Of a DNA stretch of 64,000 nucleotides, positions 48,301 to 56,250 are shown in pieces. This DNA is from Rhodopirellula halodulae. Lineage in GTDB: Bacteria > Planctomycetota > Planctomycetia > Pirellulales > Pirellulaceae. Position numbers and translations under genes: made by a program. Every line of letters starts with the position of its first letter. The stretch's first letter is position 1. The stretch spans positions 1,997,372 to 2,061,371 of the forward strand of contig NZ_JAJKFV010000029.1 of assembly GCF_020966775.1 (NCBI RefSeq). Reading direction: 5' to 3'. The notes under the pieces were generated by a model. The model made no database searches. It was not told the DNA's origin and saw only the letters and a list, made by a program, of their open reading frames with translations.

Positions 48301-49190
48301 TGTGGGCGGTTTATGGATCAGCCGTTTGTCATGATCGGTTGAGGCAACAACAAAACGCTTTGCAACTGTATCAACGAGCGTCCAAGCTGGCGACGATCAG
48401 CGAACACCAGGCGGCATGTTGGTTGGGAATCGGTCGGTCACAGGCGTTCTTGAAGCAATACGACGAAGCCGCCGAATCCATTCGCAAGGCAGTCGAGTTG
48501 CAACCAGGTTGCGAAGTGGTTGCTGCGATTCGTCCGCTTTACGAGCAACTAAAGCAATGGTCCAAGGCGTCTCATTCAAAGGATGAAATGAGACAGCTTG
48601 CCAATTGGATCAAGGAGATCAACGAGTTGCCCCGAGCGACTCGGGTGTTGATCGCGAACCAACAAATGGATGAGCCCTACCACGCGGCTTTGCTCAACGG
48701 TGGATTCGAACAGGGCGGATGGAATCATTGGGCCAACGATCGTGGCATCGCTTGGATCAATTCGCCTGGTTACCAGGGCCTCGCCAGCATCACGTCCTCT
48801 CTGTCGCACGGTGGCGATCACTCGCTGCGGATCGTTGGCGATCGGTTGCCAGATGAAGCGAAGGCAACAACCGATGCCACGATTGGTGGACGCACGCGGC
48901 AGATTTTTCCCATCCCAGAAAATTCACGATGCGTGGTTTCCTTGTGGGCCAAGGCGGATGGGTTGGCGGAGGATGCTTTGACCGTGGTGGTGGGCGGCTC
49001 GGAAGTGCCTGTTTCGTTGACGCTTGATGCGGGGACCTATGACTGGAAGCAATTCTCAACGGAAATTTACTTTGATCGGTCCCCCGATCCGACCCTGACC
49101 AGTTTCGCGATGGAGATTCAAATTCGGTCTCAGGGCGAAGGTGAAATCTGGTTGGATGATTTTGATGTGATGGTTTTCGATGTCGATTGA
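45330..49190 (+). CDS. Ser/Thr protein kinase with TM, TPR repeats and C-terminal ligand-binding-like domain
   Basis: This 1286-aa protein begins at a TTG; the start is supported by the usual planctomycete kinase leader (about 60 residues with FFDAIELPSEKREAFL). The kinase domain (about 95-395) has EEGGLGEV glycine loop, the ATP lysine K125, HRDIKPAN with catalytic D237, DWG in place of DFG, and GTPQYMSPEQAQG. A transmembrane helix lies near residues 430-452 (GAVAALLLMIGSVVGAGIW). The long outer part contains TPR-like helices (for example RLMAHTYAVRGMIEL, LWAVYGSAVCHDRL). The last 170 residues (NGGFEQGGWNHWAND onward) look like a carbohydrate-binding beta-sandwich. It probably senses an envelope signal and phosphorylates cytoplasmic targets. 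Confidence 0.92.
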   Translation: MSNEKQAIAEDIFFDAIELPSEKREAFLQERCGDDATLLAIVRDLIAADEAAQGDPFLQSRFMPASPLMQMRGEEFGDTSDGVPTEYEAVRETARFEILSRHEEGGLGEVLVAHDRQLDREVAIKQIRPQWNGHEEANARFLREAELTGRLEHPGIVPVYAMGTWKDGRPFYAMRFIEGKTLREVIHEHREKLTALSPSDVSSVNEPTRALRDLLNRFVDVCNTIEYAHSRRIIHRDIKPANIMIGPYGETLVVDWGLAKQLDVPEVDGQTGVTDQSIATDSSTGSGSRNGSNHTRVGGTVGTPQYMSPEQAQGRTDEVGIATDVYLLGATLYQILTGSPPHQDDSVSQILHRIEQDQIVPPRQIDSNVPEPLQAICLHAMATRPADRYSKASELAADVERWLADEPVSVFHDPLPVRMGRWGRKHRTIVTSGAVAALLLMIGSVVGAGIWSYESSRRIAVERERNLKELELRIARSNRLNEIRNAVDSAWQVATREIEVNRFESALGVLQRALVTLEDQSEMESARERIAAKASRLQQLVTFYDQAEKSEQFGIMSRDTQGIMAASAALKSLNIWHQRDWWNHLPDEDLSPLQQEQLRWDAYQQWIVLNGLLVKTIGTRLFGVMQASESNSESNDRLWKAVLAMQTKAGIAEAEASKVVSQRIDLFRQAEAVRWYRGIANFRLGEGKWVKAEELNTARNAADAQKIGMMCLLSAMDPSFRVVFQDYKHRDAVTAGLELFERSASLRPNHYWTQLTLAHMQYFSAIQQPKLDWTSYSLAIQTFGRCIAINPENCFGYADRAALYRMQTDLLRDDETLDESTRDERVEDLLLWSMQDAEKAYRLADEQPWVGWVYGMTLAAIDQNERAIDVFLETCRQSLSLVPVMDSSLVAAEDLRGRSDAVRYAERMVELHPNEPIYRTLLASIHLTRQQNELAEEVLQTLFDSQSIQQLTPRLMAHTYAVRGMIELSREAIGNAADDFEKAIMLDAHHLWAVYGSAVCHDRLRQQQNALQLYQRASKLATISEHQAACWLGIGRSQAFLKQYDEAAESIRKAVELQPGCEVVAAIRPLYEQLKQWSKASHSKDEMRQLANWIKEINELPRATRVLIANQQMDEPYHAALLNGGFEQGGWNHWANDRGIAWINSPGYQGLASITSSLSHGGDHSLRIVGDRLPDEAKATTDATIGGRTRQIFPIPENSRCVVSLWAKADGLAEDALTVVVGGSEVPVSLTLDAGTYDWKQFSTEIYFDRSPDPTLTSFAMEIQIRSQGEGEIWLDDFDVMVFDVD

Positions 49191-49332
49191 GCGAGAGAAA
49201 CACGGGGTTTTTGCGTTTTCTGAAATTTTCACTTTCCGTGAGGGGATGGATGACGGGATCTCGCATGGGTTGGTGAGGCGGCAAGAGTCAGCCGCACAAA
49301 TCACCTCTTAATCTTTTCAAGCGAGAAAACCC

Positions 49333-49836
49333 ATGTCCAACGTCATCTCTTTCAAAGTTCTCTCCGGTGTCGCCGCTTTGCTTTTCGTGGTCGCCACCAG
49401 TCAGTCCGCCTCCGCACAGCGAGCCGGTTCATTCGTCGATTTTCTGGGCGGCGGAGCGGGAGCTGGAGCGTCGGCATCCGGACAGTGGAAATTCGCGAAA
49501 TCGAAGGCGAGTTCCAAGAACGGCATGAACTTCGGTCATGGTTTCGCGGTGGGGGCGGGGCCGAACGGCATCGCTTTGTCCAATTCAATCGGTGCGGGCG
49601 GTGCACCCGGTGGCGTTGGCCATAACCTGAATCTGACCATCGGCCGCAACGGCACGCATGTCAGCCACGGCGGAGTGGTCTCGCAGGGGAACGGACGAAT
49701 CTACACCGGAGGTCAAACTGGAATTCGCAATGGAGGACCGCAGAATGGCCAGATCTACGGCGGAAGTACGTCCACCGGATTTGGTAGTCGAACACGAGCG
49801 TGGTCAAACAGCCGCACACGCTATTGGAATCGCTGA
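49333..49836 (+). CDS. Secreted Gly/Ser/Asn-rich protein of unknown function
   Basis: A signal peptide (MSNVISFKVLSGVAALLFVVATSQSASAQ) precedes a 138-residue Gly-rich body. Features include GGGAGAGASASG, SNGxGx and repeated H-G-G or N-G-G pairs (SHGGVVSQGNGRIYTGG, RNGGPQNGQIYGG). The C-terminus is Arg/Ser-rich. No cysteine, no catalytic motif. It resembles the 44553-45071 protein in composition but not in clear alignment. It follows the kinase gene by 142 bases. Confidence 0.7.
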   Translation: MSNVISFKVLSGVAALLFVVATSQSASAQRAGSFVDFLGGGAGAGASASGQWKFAKSKASSKNGMNFGHGFAVGAGPNGIALSNSIGAGGAPGGVGHNLNLTIGRNGTHVSHGGVVSQGNGRIYTGGQTGIRNGGPQNGQIYGGSTSTGFGSRTRAWSNSRTRYWNR

Positions 49837-49979
49837 TCGCGTTCTACCTTCCGCCGGCTGAATGCTGGTGGTCATATCGACGGACGAAGTCACTCGTCTG
49901 TTTTAATTGCGATCGCCGGAGGATCCAGCGATCGTTTTCGACGCAATCAACCACTCAATAATTTCGAATAGGTCTCGCC

Positions 49980-50666
49980 ATGTTCATCTCAGTCAAAAGC
50001 ATCACCGTTGCCGGCTTAATCGCTCTCGGAGTCTCTATCGGGCGAGCCGACGAACCCAGATCCGAGAGCCAAGCAGCGACGGCAGATCCCACGGTTCAGT
50101 CAGAAGCCCCTTCTCACTCACAATGGAAAGTTCAGTTCACTCGTGTGCCTCCGTTGCTGGCGATGCACCTACCGATGCTGGCTGGCGACCGCGGTTTGGT
50201 CGTGAAGGAAGCGGCAGACGAAAATGCCGACAACAGCCTGTTGCAGGAGGGAGACGTGTTGTTGGCGGTGGACGGTCGACCCGTCGTCGCTGGGCAAGGT
50301 GTTCCGCCCATGGCCCAAGCGAACATCGTAGTGCTACGTCGTGGTCAAACGGTCACGTTGCCTGTTCATTCCTTGGATAGGCAGATGCGTCAAAGTCACG
50401 GCCCGCAACCCGGCTTCGCTCCGTATCCATGGTTGCAGCCTCGTTTCGCGGCTCCGAGTGTCACCGCGTCTGCCTATGCGGGTGGCAACGAGAGTGTTTC
50501 GGTCAGTCAGAACGGTGATCAGATTCTGATTGAGATGGATCTGCCACAACTGCACAACGGACCACTTCGCTACCGAGGAACACGCGAGCAAATTGAAGAG
50601 GAGGTTCGCAACAGCAACCTTGCTCCCGCGGTCCGACGCCGTGTGATGGAAGCGATCGGTCAGTGA
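49980..50666 (+). CDS. Secreted PDZ-like domain protein
   Basis: The 228-aa product has a signal peptide (to about residue 23, GRADEP). A PDZ-like domain spans about residues 60-130, with LVVKEAADENADNSLLQEGDVLLAVDGRPV and PVHSLDRQ strands. A Pro/Gly-rich linker follows, then a beta-rich and helical tail with EQIEEEVRNS. Its stop overlaps a possible GTG start of the sigma gene (GTGA), so coupling is possible. The partner peptide is unknown. Confidence 0.72.
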   Translation: MFISVKSITVAGLIALGVSIGRADEPRSESQAATADPTVQSEAPSHSQWKVQFTRVPPLLAMHLPMLAGDRGLVVKEAADENADNSLLQEGDVLLAVDGRPVVAGQGVPPMAQANIVVLRRGQTVTLPVHSLDRQMRQSHGPQPGFAPYPWLQPRFAAPSVTASAYAGGNESVSVSQNGDQILIEMDLPQLHNGPLRYRGTREQIEEEVRNSNLAPAVRRRVMEAIGQ

Positions 50667-50713
50667 GCTTATGCGAGTTTCGAACGGCCAGCCAAATTGA
50701 GTCACCAAGCGTT

Positions 50714-51394
50714 ATGCTAGGGCAGCCTGCCAAGAAGCCTTGGCGAGTTCAAACTGTTGTCCCGACTGATTTGATGCAGTCATCTACACCAACTTTCATC
50801 GAGATCAATTGCGTGAACCAGCCTGAAACCGAAGTCTCGATGTTGTTGCAGCAGGTCAAAGGCGGTGACGAGGCGGCCCGTGAAAAATTGTTTGTGACGT
50901 TGCAGTCGGAACTGCGTGACATGGCGGGGGCCTTGATGCGAGGCGAACGTCCCGATCACACGCTGCAGGCGACCGCACTGGTCAATGAAGCTTGTATTCG
51001 ATTGCTGGACACGGAAGCACTGAAGAATGTTTCTGACCGGCGATACATGTTCGGCATGGCCAATCGGGCCATGCGACAGATCTTGATCGATCACGCTCGT
51101 CGCCGTCGAACCAACAAACGCGGTGGCGAATATCAGCGAGCATCCTTGGATGTCGTGCTGGACAACTTCGAGGCCAGCAATCGTTGTCAATACGAGGATC
51201 TCGAGTCGGCGTTGGATGCTTTGGAACAGGACTCACCACGCCAACGCGAAGTGGTCGAACTGCGTTTCTTTTCTGGGCTGACCAACGAAGAAGTCGCGAA
51301 GGTGTTGGAGATCAGCGTCGCAACCGTCGAACGTGATTGGCGAATGGCTCGGGCGAAGCTCTTCAATCAGCTTCGAGGCGAGTCTAACGATTGA
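50714..51394 (+). CDS. ECF-type RNA polymerase sigma factor (planctomycete TIGR02999-like)
   Basis: Region 2 is seen in LVNEACIRLLD and MANRAMRQILIDHARRRRTNKRGG, and region 4 in LDALEQDSPRQREVVELRFFSGLTNEEVAKVLEISVATVERDW, with the recognition helix near its end. The DHARRRRTNKRGG stretch is the mark of the ECF_sub/TIGR02999 class, which is abundant in planctomycetes. The start is uncertain: GTG at 50663, ATG at 50714 or ATG at 50774; the domain begins after the last of these. No classical anti-sigma gene is adjacent; the PDZ protein is the upstream neighbour. The end overlaps the convergent gene by 11 bases. Confidence 0.87.
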   Translation: MLGQPAKKPWRVQTVVPTDLMQSSTPTFIEINCVNQPETEVSMLLQQVKGGDEAAREKLFVTLQSELRDMAGALMRGERPDHTLQATALVNEACIRLLDTEALKNVSDRRYMFGMANRAMRQILIDHARRRRTNKRGGEYQRASLDVVLDNFEASNRCQYEDLESALDALEQDSPRQREVVELRFFSGLTNEEVAKVLEISVATVERDWRMARAKLFNQLRGESND

Positions 51395-51887
51395 AAAGGT
51401 CTTGGGGCGATGCGAGCGCTTGCTCCGCGTCCGGCGTGATGCGTGGAAGTTCGTCGTCGTGGGTTTGTTCACGTGGTGGTTGCCCATAACGTCGACGCAA
51501 TTCGATCTGTTTGGAACGAGCTTCCTCCAAGTTGTGGCTCATCTCCGAGGTGCTTTGACGCGCGTTGGCGAGCAGTTTCGAGACAGATCCCAATCGAGGG
51601 TCAGCACGATTCGGCGAGACGGTGGCGATGGATTCGAGTTGCGATTGAGCCAAGGCCAATTGCTGCTCCAGCTCATTGACGCGAGCTTCTGCGTTCTCGA
51701 CCTCTGCCAACGTCGTTTCATCAAATTCGACGCCCGCGAAAGAACGAATCCCCGCGTCCTGCAGCACTTCGCGAACGGTGCTGGGCGTGAGGAACAACGC
51801 CAACATCGCCAAGACCAAGATCAATTCACGAATGGCGGCGAAGCCGTCTCGGACGGACGCGAAAGACGAAGTTTGCGGTTCTTCCAT
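51384..51887 (-). CDS. Single-pass membrane protein with coiled coil
   Basis: No family recognised. The 167-aa protein (ATG at 51887; earlier in-frame starts exist but their leader is not protein-like) has a transmembrane segment near residues 21-38 (ELILVLAMLALFLTPS), followed by a long coiled coil (about 60-150; ENAEARVNELEQQLALAQSQLESI and QSTSEMSHNLEEARSKQIELRRRYG). The C-terminus is acidic. Its gene ends 11 bases inside the sigma gene on the opposite strand. Confidence 0.72.
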   Translation of the reverse strand: MEEPQTSSFASVRDGFAAIRELILVLAMLALFLTPSTVREVLQDAGIRSFAGVEFDETTLAEVENAEARVNELEQQLALAQSQLESIATVSPNRADPRLGSVSKLLANARQSTSEMSHNLEEARSKQIELRRRYGQPPREQTHDDELPRITPDAEQALASPQDLFNR

Positions 51888-52109
51888 GGAAGATTTCTCG
51901 ATGAGACATGCACTGGAACACATTCTTTCTTTCGCGATTTTTGCGCGATTGCGTCTAGACCGAATTCGCACTTTCCAAGGTTGCCACGGACGCGGATGTC
52001 TCGCCGACGAGTAGTTGCGGTGAAGTTCCAGTGAAGCTTTGAAGGTTCAAACGCAAAAAACTTTACGGTGTGATCAGCACCTCCTACCGTGGGGGTGACG
52101 GAGAGTGTC

Positions 52110-52928
52110 ATGAACCAGCGATCCAATCCACCGGCCCACGAGTCGACTCGCACACAGGCGACGTCCATACAGTCGACTCCCACACTACCAACTTCCACAC
52201 AGGCGAACAGCCAGCCTCGGCAAACACCCATGATCGTTCTGAAATGGGACGAACAGATCAATGGTCAGTTGCCCAGGGGCAGTTTGGAGCAATTAAAAGA
52301 ACGCTTGCGGCGAGGGATCGATCACGCCGAGGGAAAAGTCATCCTGGATCTACGTTCAGTCAGTGGGGTGCCATCCAAGCTGCTGTTATTCCTGGATCAT
52401 GTGGTTGCCTACGCAAAAGGGCGGCGTGTCGACATTGCCTTTCGTGCGACCGATCCCGATATGCGGCGAATGCTGCGACGGTGGAGCGGGCCCAGTGCGA
52501 TTCAAGAACCCGCGGAAGTGCTTTCGATCTATGACCTGCACTCGTCGACAATCGACGCAGCAACCAACGTCATCCGCAGTTCGCTAGAAAAGCGTTCCGA
52601 AACGAAGGTGGCGGATCCTCGACCGAAAACCGCCGCTTCGGTTTCCAATCCTGATCCTGCTAAGAAACGTCGCCGACGAACTCGGAAAGACTATGCCGTT
52701 TTCGCCGGAGTGATTTTGGCGGGAACCACTGTGGTCGCGACGGTGGAATACTGGATCATCTTCCACGATTCAGCACCCACCCTGGCGTCTCCCATCAAGT
52801 CGTTTGAAGGAGACAAGAATGAGATGCTGAAAGAAAGGGACAACAAGATTCGGCAACTCGAACGCGCGTTGGCCAAGGCTCAGCGCGAGCGAGACGATTG
52901 GAAGAAAGCGGCGAATGAATCTCGGTGA
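52110..52928 (+). CDS. STAS-like domain protein with TM and coiled-coil tail
   Basis: The ATG at 52110 follows GGAGA; a GTG 21 bases upstream is the alternative. The first 40 residues are Thr/Ser/Gln-rich. Residues about 40-145 look like a STAS fold: MIVLKWDEQINGQL, then VILDLRSVSGVPSKLLLFLDHVVAYAKGRRVDIAFRATDPDMRRML. The usual DSSG phosphorylation site is replaced by GVPSK, so phosphorylation like SpoIIAA is unlikely unless the serine shifts. A basic linker, a TM segment (about 198-220) and a coiled coil (KERDNKIRQLERALAKAQRERD) finish the 272-aa protein. It is divergent from the coiled-coil membrane protein. Confidence 0.7.
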   Translation: MNQRSNPPAHESTRTQATSIQSTPTLPTSTQANSQPRQTPMIVLKWDEQINGQLPRGSLEQLKERLRRGIDHAEGKVILDLRSVSGVPSKLLLFLDHVVAYAKGRRVDIAFRATDPDMRRMLRRWSGPSAIQEPAEVLSIYDLHSSTIDAATNVIRSSLEKRSETKVADPRPKTAASVSNPDPAKKRRRRTRKDYAVFAGVILAGTTVVATVEYWIIFHDSAPTLASPIKSFEGDKNEMLKERDNKIRQLERALAKAQRERDDWKKAANESR

Positions 52929-52933
52929 AACGT

Positions 52934-52951
52934 GCTGACAATCGTGTCAGC
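52934..52951. terminator. Hairpin between converging genes
   Basis: GCTGACA / TGTCAGC with an ATCG loop, flanked by AAC/GTT that can extend the stem. It overlaps the stop of the minus-strand hydrolase and follows the STAS-like gene. No clear T run. Confidence 0.45.
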
Positions 52952-53882
52952 GTTCGATCCATTCGTTTTCGCTTTCACTGACCGGCACGTTGTCCTTGAT
53001 GAACTTGGCGATGTCCGACGTGACGGAGGGGACTTCGTAAATCAATGCCGGGCCGCTGAGGCTGGTGTTGGCCATCTTCAATTCGGGGCCATCCACGCGT
53101 GCTCGTTTGCGCAGCGCCGAGAGGCGACCCTCGAGACGTCTCGCCTCGTCGCTTTCGGGGCTCTCGCTGCCCGCGACGATCATCGTCGGCAACATGCCAA
53201 CGTTGCGATCACGCATGGTTGAATCGATGGTCAAACCGTGAAAGTTTTTTAGCGGCGAGATATACACCAACGCTTTGACGTCTTGCCCTTGCTTCATTCG
53301 GCCAACGCTCGGGAATCCCCAATCGCGAACGGCCCAGTGGGAAGCCATGATGGCACCTTGCTGAATGCCGACGACGGTGAGCGCGTTCAGATTTAGGCGA
53401 CCTTCATTGTTCTCTTGTTTCAGAAACTGTTTGGCTTCTTCCATGTCGTACTGAATGATCGACTGGATGTCTCGTTTGCCCATGCGGCTGACATTGAAGT
53501 CTTCTTTTTCGCCGGACGGCGTTGTGTATTGCTTGCTGTTGCCGTGGCCGCGGTACTCCAGGAACAAAACTGCGAAGCCGGCACCATTCAGCGAAACGCA
53601 GAATTTCTTGTAAGGAGATGCTTGCCCTTTCCACTCGTGAACGACCAAGACAGGAATCGCGTTCTTGCCTTCCTTGGATGGAAAGTAAAACGCATTCAGC
53701 TCCACGTTGTCCTTGCTCTTTAGCTTCACAGGACGCGGTTTCAATGCCGGATCGTCTTTCCTTTTGTCACGTTGCGCGAAAGCGTTTGGGGCGAGGAATG
53801 CCAGCGAGAAGAATGCTGCGCATCCGATCAAAGTCCAGCGTTGAATGGACGAGCGTTGAGAGTGCATTGCGTGAGTGTTCAT
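52947..53882 (-). CDS. Secreted alpha/beta-hydrolase-fold protein lacking the serine nucleophile motif
   Basis: The 311-aa product (ATG at 53882) has a signal peptide ending near NAFAQ. It shows the alpha/beta-hydrolase order: VLVVHEW, FLEYRGHGNS, then the nucleophile elbow position reads VVGIQQGA, without the serine of GxSxG, and later MIVAGSESPES. The protein is therefore either a non-catalytic member or uses another mechanism. Planctomycetes have several related proteins of this type, and I believe the missing serine is common there, but this needs checking. It is alone on its transcript. Confidence 0.78.
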   Translation of the reverse strand: MNTHAMHSQRSSIQRWTLIGCAAFFSLAFLAPNAFAQRDKRKDDPALKPRPVKLKSKDNVELNAFYFPSKEGKNAIPVLVVHEWKGQASPYKKFCVSLNGAGFAVLFLEYRGHGNSKQYTTPSGEKEDFNVSRMGKRDIQSIIQYDMEEAKQFLKQENNEGRLNLNALTVVGIQQGAIMASHWAVRDWGFPSVGRMKQGQDVKALVYISPLKNFHGLTIDSTMRDRNVGMLPTMIVAGSESPESDEARRLEGRLSALRKRARVDGPELKMANTSLSGPALIYEVPSVTSDIAKFIKDNVPVSESENEWIER

Positions 53883-54084
53883 GGAATGCGGGGCTTGGGT
53901 GGGATGAGAAGAGGAGCCAATGATTTTGATTGACCAACGGCTCCATTTCATTTTAACCCAAGCGATCTGTCGATGCACTCATTCCGAGAACCGGTCCGCG
54001 TCTGACGAAGGATTGGTTCGGTTTACGCGGCATGTAACCACTGCAACAAGGCGTTCGGGCAAGTGCGAAAACGCATCGCCGAGG

Positions 54085-56250
54085 TCAAAGCAGATTCAGA
54101 ATGTCGTTGGTGAACACGAAGATCATCAACGCCAAAAGTGCGAGCACGCCGACGAAGGTCAAACGCATTTCCATCGCTTCGTCGACCCGTTTGCCGCGAA
54201 TGAGTTCGGCGGTCAAGAAGACCATGTGGCCGCCATCGAGTGCTGGAATGGGCAAAAAGTTTAGGATCGCGAGGTTCATGCTCAACATGGTCAAGAACAT
54301 CAGTTGAGCCGACAGACCTTTTTCAGCTTGGTGGCTGGCCATTTGTGCGATGCGGATCGGCCCGCCAACAAACTTGGCTTTGACTTTCCCGCGAACCAAC
54401 ATGCCGAGAAAGCGTCCCACGTCAGCCATGCGACGTTTGCCTTCGCGAACACCAAGCGACAACGCCATCGCCAACGAGTCCGCCTTTTGAATGGACTCGA
54501 CGGGGGCAAAGTTCAGGCCGCGGTCATACCAGTAACGATCCGATTCACGGACGGTCAGCGTTTGTTCCACCACGGTTCCGTTGGGCGGCCGGACGGCGGT
54601 GACCATGATCTCGGTACCCACCGGCAGCAGTTGAACCGTGTCGACGAGGTTGCTGAGCGGTTTGTTGGGGCCAATGTCCCAGCCGGTGGTCAAAGCTTCC
54701 ATGGCGACATCGGACAGTTCGTTCTCGATGGCTTCGCGGTCTTTGGAGCTTTTGAACTTCACGCGAATTTCGCGGATCTCGTCACCGGCGAAAAGTTGCT
54801 TGGTGTTCTTGTTTGGTTGCTCGGTTTCTTCGCCATCGGTCGATTGCCCGACCACTTCGGCGATTTTGACGGAGGGTGCGTAGGCGAAACCCAACGAGTC
54901 GACGGCCATCATCTCGCCAAAGGCGGACACGGGTGTGACGGTCTGTTGAACCTGCTGTGGTTGGATCGACAGCTCGACTTCCTCCGCCGAATCGCCTTCG
55001 CCGCGGGAGACGGTGATTTTGACAGGCTCGTCGTATTGGACGTCTGAGAGAACCAATTGGTAAGCGTCCAAATCGCGATTGTCATTGATCGCAACGATTT
55101 GATCGCCGACTTTCATTCCTGCCTTTTCCGCAGGACCGTCGCTAATTAAGGCTTGGATTGGACCGACGCCGAATTGCAGTCCGAAGTCCTTTTCTTTCTG
55201 CGGTGGGACCGAAAGTGACGCGGTGCTTCCGTCGTTTCGTTTGAGCTTTAGGTCCAGTGGCTTTGATGGTGAGGTGTGAATGAAGGTGAGCAATGGAGTG
55301 ATCGGCATGATCGAATCCGAGTCCAATGACTGACCGTTGAATCCGATGACTTGGGCACCAGCGTCCGCATCCGTCACCACATCCGCCGCAACGCTGTTGG
55401 GCATCGCCGGCAATTCTTTGAGCAACGTATCACCGGTGGCGCTTTGGATGCCGATCATCTTGCGATCGGGTTCGATGGGGCTGGCGGCCGGTACGAGGTC
55501 GTAGTTGCGCGTGTCATCAGCGTATTGAAGACGCACGGGGACCGCGGTTTCCGATGACTCCAACCCGGCTTCCATGATTTTCATCTGCATTTCGCTGAAG
55601 TGCAGTTGATTGTCATCCTCGAGCGAGCTGACCGACACGACGCGACCGCCGGGCTGGATGCCGGCCTGCCATGCTGGACCGCCGGGCGTTACTCCGCCAA
55701 CGATCGCGGGTGTGTAGCCGACTCCGTTGAAGAACGCGAAGGCGGCAAAGAGGACTCCGGTGATGACGTTCATCACGACACCGGCGCTGATGATGATCAT
55801 TCGCTGCCAAACCGGTTTGGCAGGGTAGCTTCGTGGATCGAGTTTTTCTGCTTCGTCGGCCGCGCCACCGGATTGGCGGATGCGTTTGGCTTCTTCTTCC
55901 GCTTTTCGCGGATCGTCGTCTTGGCCCAGCATCTTCACATAGCCACCAAGAGGCAAAATGCCGATGCCGTATTCGGTTTCGCCGTAGGTGAACTTGCCCA
56001 GCGTGCGAGGGAATTTGATCGGGCCAATGCTGATCGGCACGTCGAAGCCCACATAAAACTTCTCGCACTTCACGCCAAAGGTCTTCGCCGCCAGAAAGTG
56101 CCCGAGTTCGTGGACAAAAATCACCAAGCCGATGCCCAGGGCCACTTGGATCCAGACCCAGGTCGATTGCAGGAAAGACATGATGCCGCCAGCGTCTTCG
56201 GTGGCCGCCAAAAGGGATGGCAGAAGGAACCAATCAACAGGCAACGACAT
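54085..56250 (-). CDS. rseP: Site-2 metalloprotease RseP, extended form
   Basis: An intramembrane zinc protease that usually cleaves anti-sigma factors. Zinc motif HELGH is at H47-H51 in the first TM region, and the conserved NFLPIPALDGGH (third ligand Asp) is near the C-terminus, followed by the last TM. At 721 aa it is about 270 residues longer than E. coli RseP. The extra part is between the TM halves and contains at least two clear PDZ-like units (VTPGGPAWQAGIQPGGRV and SDGPAEKAGMKVGDQI) and more repeats of the same kind. It follows dxr on the same strand, a widely conserved neighbourhood. Confidence 0.93.
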   Translation of the reverse strand: MSLPVDWFLLPSLLAATEDAGGIMSFLQSTWVWIQVALGIGLVIFVHELGHFLAAKTFGVKCEKFYVGFDVPISIGPIKFPRTLGKFTYGETEYGIGILPLGGYVKMLGQDDDPRKAEEEAKRIRQSGGAADEAEKLDPRSYPAKPVWQRMIIISAGVVMNVITGVLFAAFAFFNGVGYTPAIVGGVTPGGPAWQAGIQPGGRVVSVSSLEDDNQLHFSEMQMKIMEAGLESSETAVPVRLQYADDTRNYDLVPAASPIEPDRKMIGIQSATGDTLLKELPAMPNSVAADVVTDADAGAQVIGFNGQSLDSDSIMPITPLLTFIHTSPSKPLDLKLKRNDGSTASLSVPPQKEKDFGLQFGVGPIQALISDGPAEKAGMKVGDQIVAINDNRDLDAYQLVLSDVQYDEPVKITVSRGEGDSAEEVELSIQPQQVQQTVTPVSAFGEMMAVDSLGFAYAPSVKIAEVVGQSTDGEETEQPNKNTKQLFAGDEIREIRVKFKSSKDREAIENELSDVAMEALTTGWDIGPNKPLSNLVDTVQLLPVGTEIMVTAVRPPNGTVVEQTLTVRESDRYWYDRGLNFAPVESIQKADSLAMALSLGVREGKRRMADVGRFLGMLVRGKVKAKFVGGPIRIAQMASHQAEKGLSAQLMFLTMLSMNLAILNFLPIPALDGGHMVFLTAELIRGKRVDEAMEMRLTFVGVLALLALMIFVFTNDILNLL

